A stretch of DNA of 5,307 bases from an uncultured Eggerthellaceae bacterium. Its GTDB lineage: Bacteria; Actinomycetota; Coriobacteriia; Coriobacteriales; Eggerthellaceae. The position numbers were made by a program, and so were the translations under genes. Of the stretch, positions 5,085-5,307 are shown piece by piece (within the stretch, counting starts at the first letter, position 1; each line of letters starts with the position of its first letter). The stretch spans positions 1 to 5,307 of the forward strand of contig CASTMW010000098.1 of assembly GCA_949450265.1 (NCBI GenBank), read 5' to 3'. Under the pieces are notes generated by a model. That model ran no database searches, was not told the origin of the DNA, and saw only the letters and a program-made list of their open reading frames with translations.

Positions 5085-5307
5085 ATGGATGAAAACTCTC
5101 CAGGAACAAGCGCAGCTCCGGCCGGTTGGTACGAGAACCCATCAGGTGCAGAGAAGTATCGCTGGTGGGATGGCTCACGGTGGACAGAGCAAGTAACGGA
5201 CAATGTGACAGAATGCCCGGATGAACATGAGCAGCTTGCTGCGGTTGCTCAAGCAGTACAGTCAGAGCAGGTTCCAACAGCATCCTCGGATGTGGCGGCA
5301 TGCGATT
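5085..5307 (+). CDS. DUF2510-domain protein, 3'-truncated by the window
   Basis: The frame is open to the window end, giving 74 residues. Residues 12-37 contain the DUF2510 pattern PAGWYENPSG...RWWDGSRWTEQV, with the characteristic GWY, a Pro after it, and two Trp around WDG.RWT. This short domain usually sits at the N-terminus of actinobacterial membrane or secreted proteins whose role is mostly unknown. After it comes a Gln/Ala/Val-rich, low-complexity, likely disordered linker (47-74); any membrane segment must lie beyond the window. The frame is open back to an ATG at 5001, and in-frame ATGs also occur at 5013, 5022 and 5076. ATG 5085 is preferred because AAAGG (5071-5075) lies 9 nt upstream and the domain then starts where it normally does. 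Codon use is less GC-biased than in topA. Confidence 0.82.
   Translation, partial: MDENSPGTSAAPAGWYENPSGAEKYRWWDGSRWTEQVTDNVTECPDEHEQLAAVAQAVQSEQVPTASSDVAACD

Noticed and set aside
4988..5301. Minus-strand frames opposite the DUF2510 gene
   Set aside because: The plus-strand DUF2510 motif is unambiguous; these are shadows.

Overview
This 5.3-kb window looks like a chromosomal segment of a high-GC Gram-positive bacterium, most likely a member of the Coriobacteriia (Eggerthella/Adlercreutzia/Slackia-like). The clues are GC-rich codon use in the main genes, a DUF1385 (YqhQ-like) membrane protein, which is common in Firmicutes and Coriobacteriia, and a DUF2510 protein, a domain typical of Actinobacteria. 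The assignment is an inference from gene content.

Layout: (1) 2-673 (+), the 3' part of a DUF1385 multi-pass membrane protein whose N-terminus lies before the window. (2) 787-1872 (-), three genes read leftward. The first is a small N-terminally anchored hypothetical protein (1420-1872). It is followed by a type II toxin-antitoxin pair, antitoxin YefM (1087-1338) and toxin YoeB (787-1080). The pair has its own near-consensus promoter. Between the -35 and -10 boxes lie two CGTACG palindromes whose centres are exactly 12 bp apart, the geometry known for YefM-YoeB operators. An 11-bp inverted repeat brackets this control region. (3) 1873-1984, a short divergent control region. (4) 1985-4507 (+), an 840-residue type IA DNA topoisomerase of the archaeal-like subfamily. 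It has all expected catalytic residues, four Cys4 zinc ribbons that read as a duplicated two-ribbon unit, and a lysine/alanine-rich C-terminal tail. (5) 4508-5084, about 580 bp with no convincing gene and GC near 45%. It carries a series of inverted repeats: a terminator-like stem-loop, a 14-bp perfect palindrome, a 13-bp-stem hairpin, and a 104-bp nested double hairpin. (6) 5085 to the window end (+), the start of a DUF2510 protein.

How the genes relate: YefM and YoeB form one autoregulated unit in which antitoxin neutralises toxin and the complex represses the promoter. The topoisomerase appears to be a single-gene unit transcribed away from the hypothetical/TA genes. The DUF1385 and DUF2510 genes are neighbours without an evident functional link. 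The least explained part is the hairpin-rich, low-GC stretch after the topoisomerase gene. It may hold a structured RNA or a small palindromic mobile remnant, but the sequence alone does not decide this.
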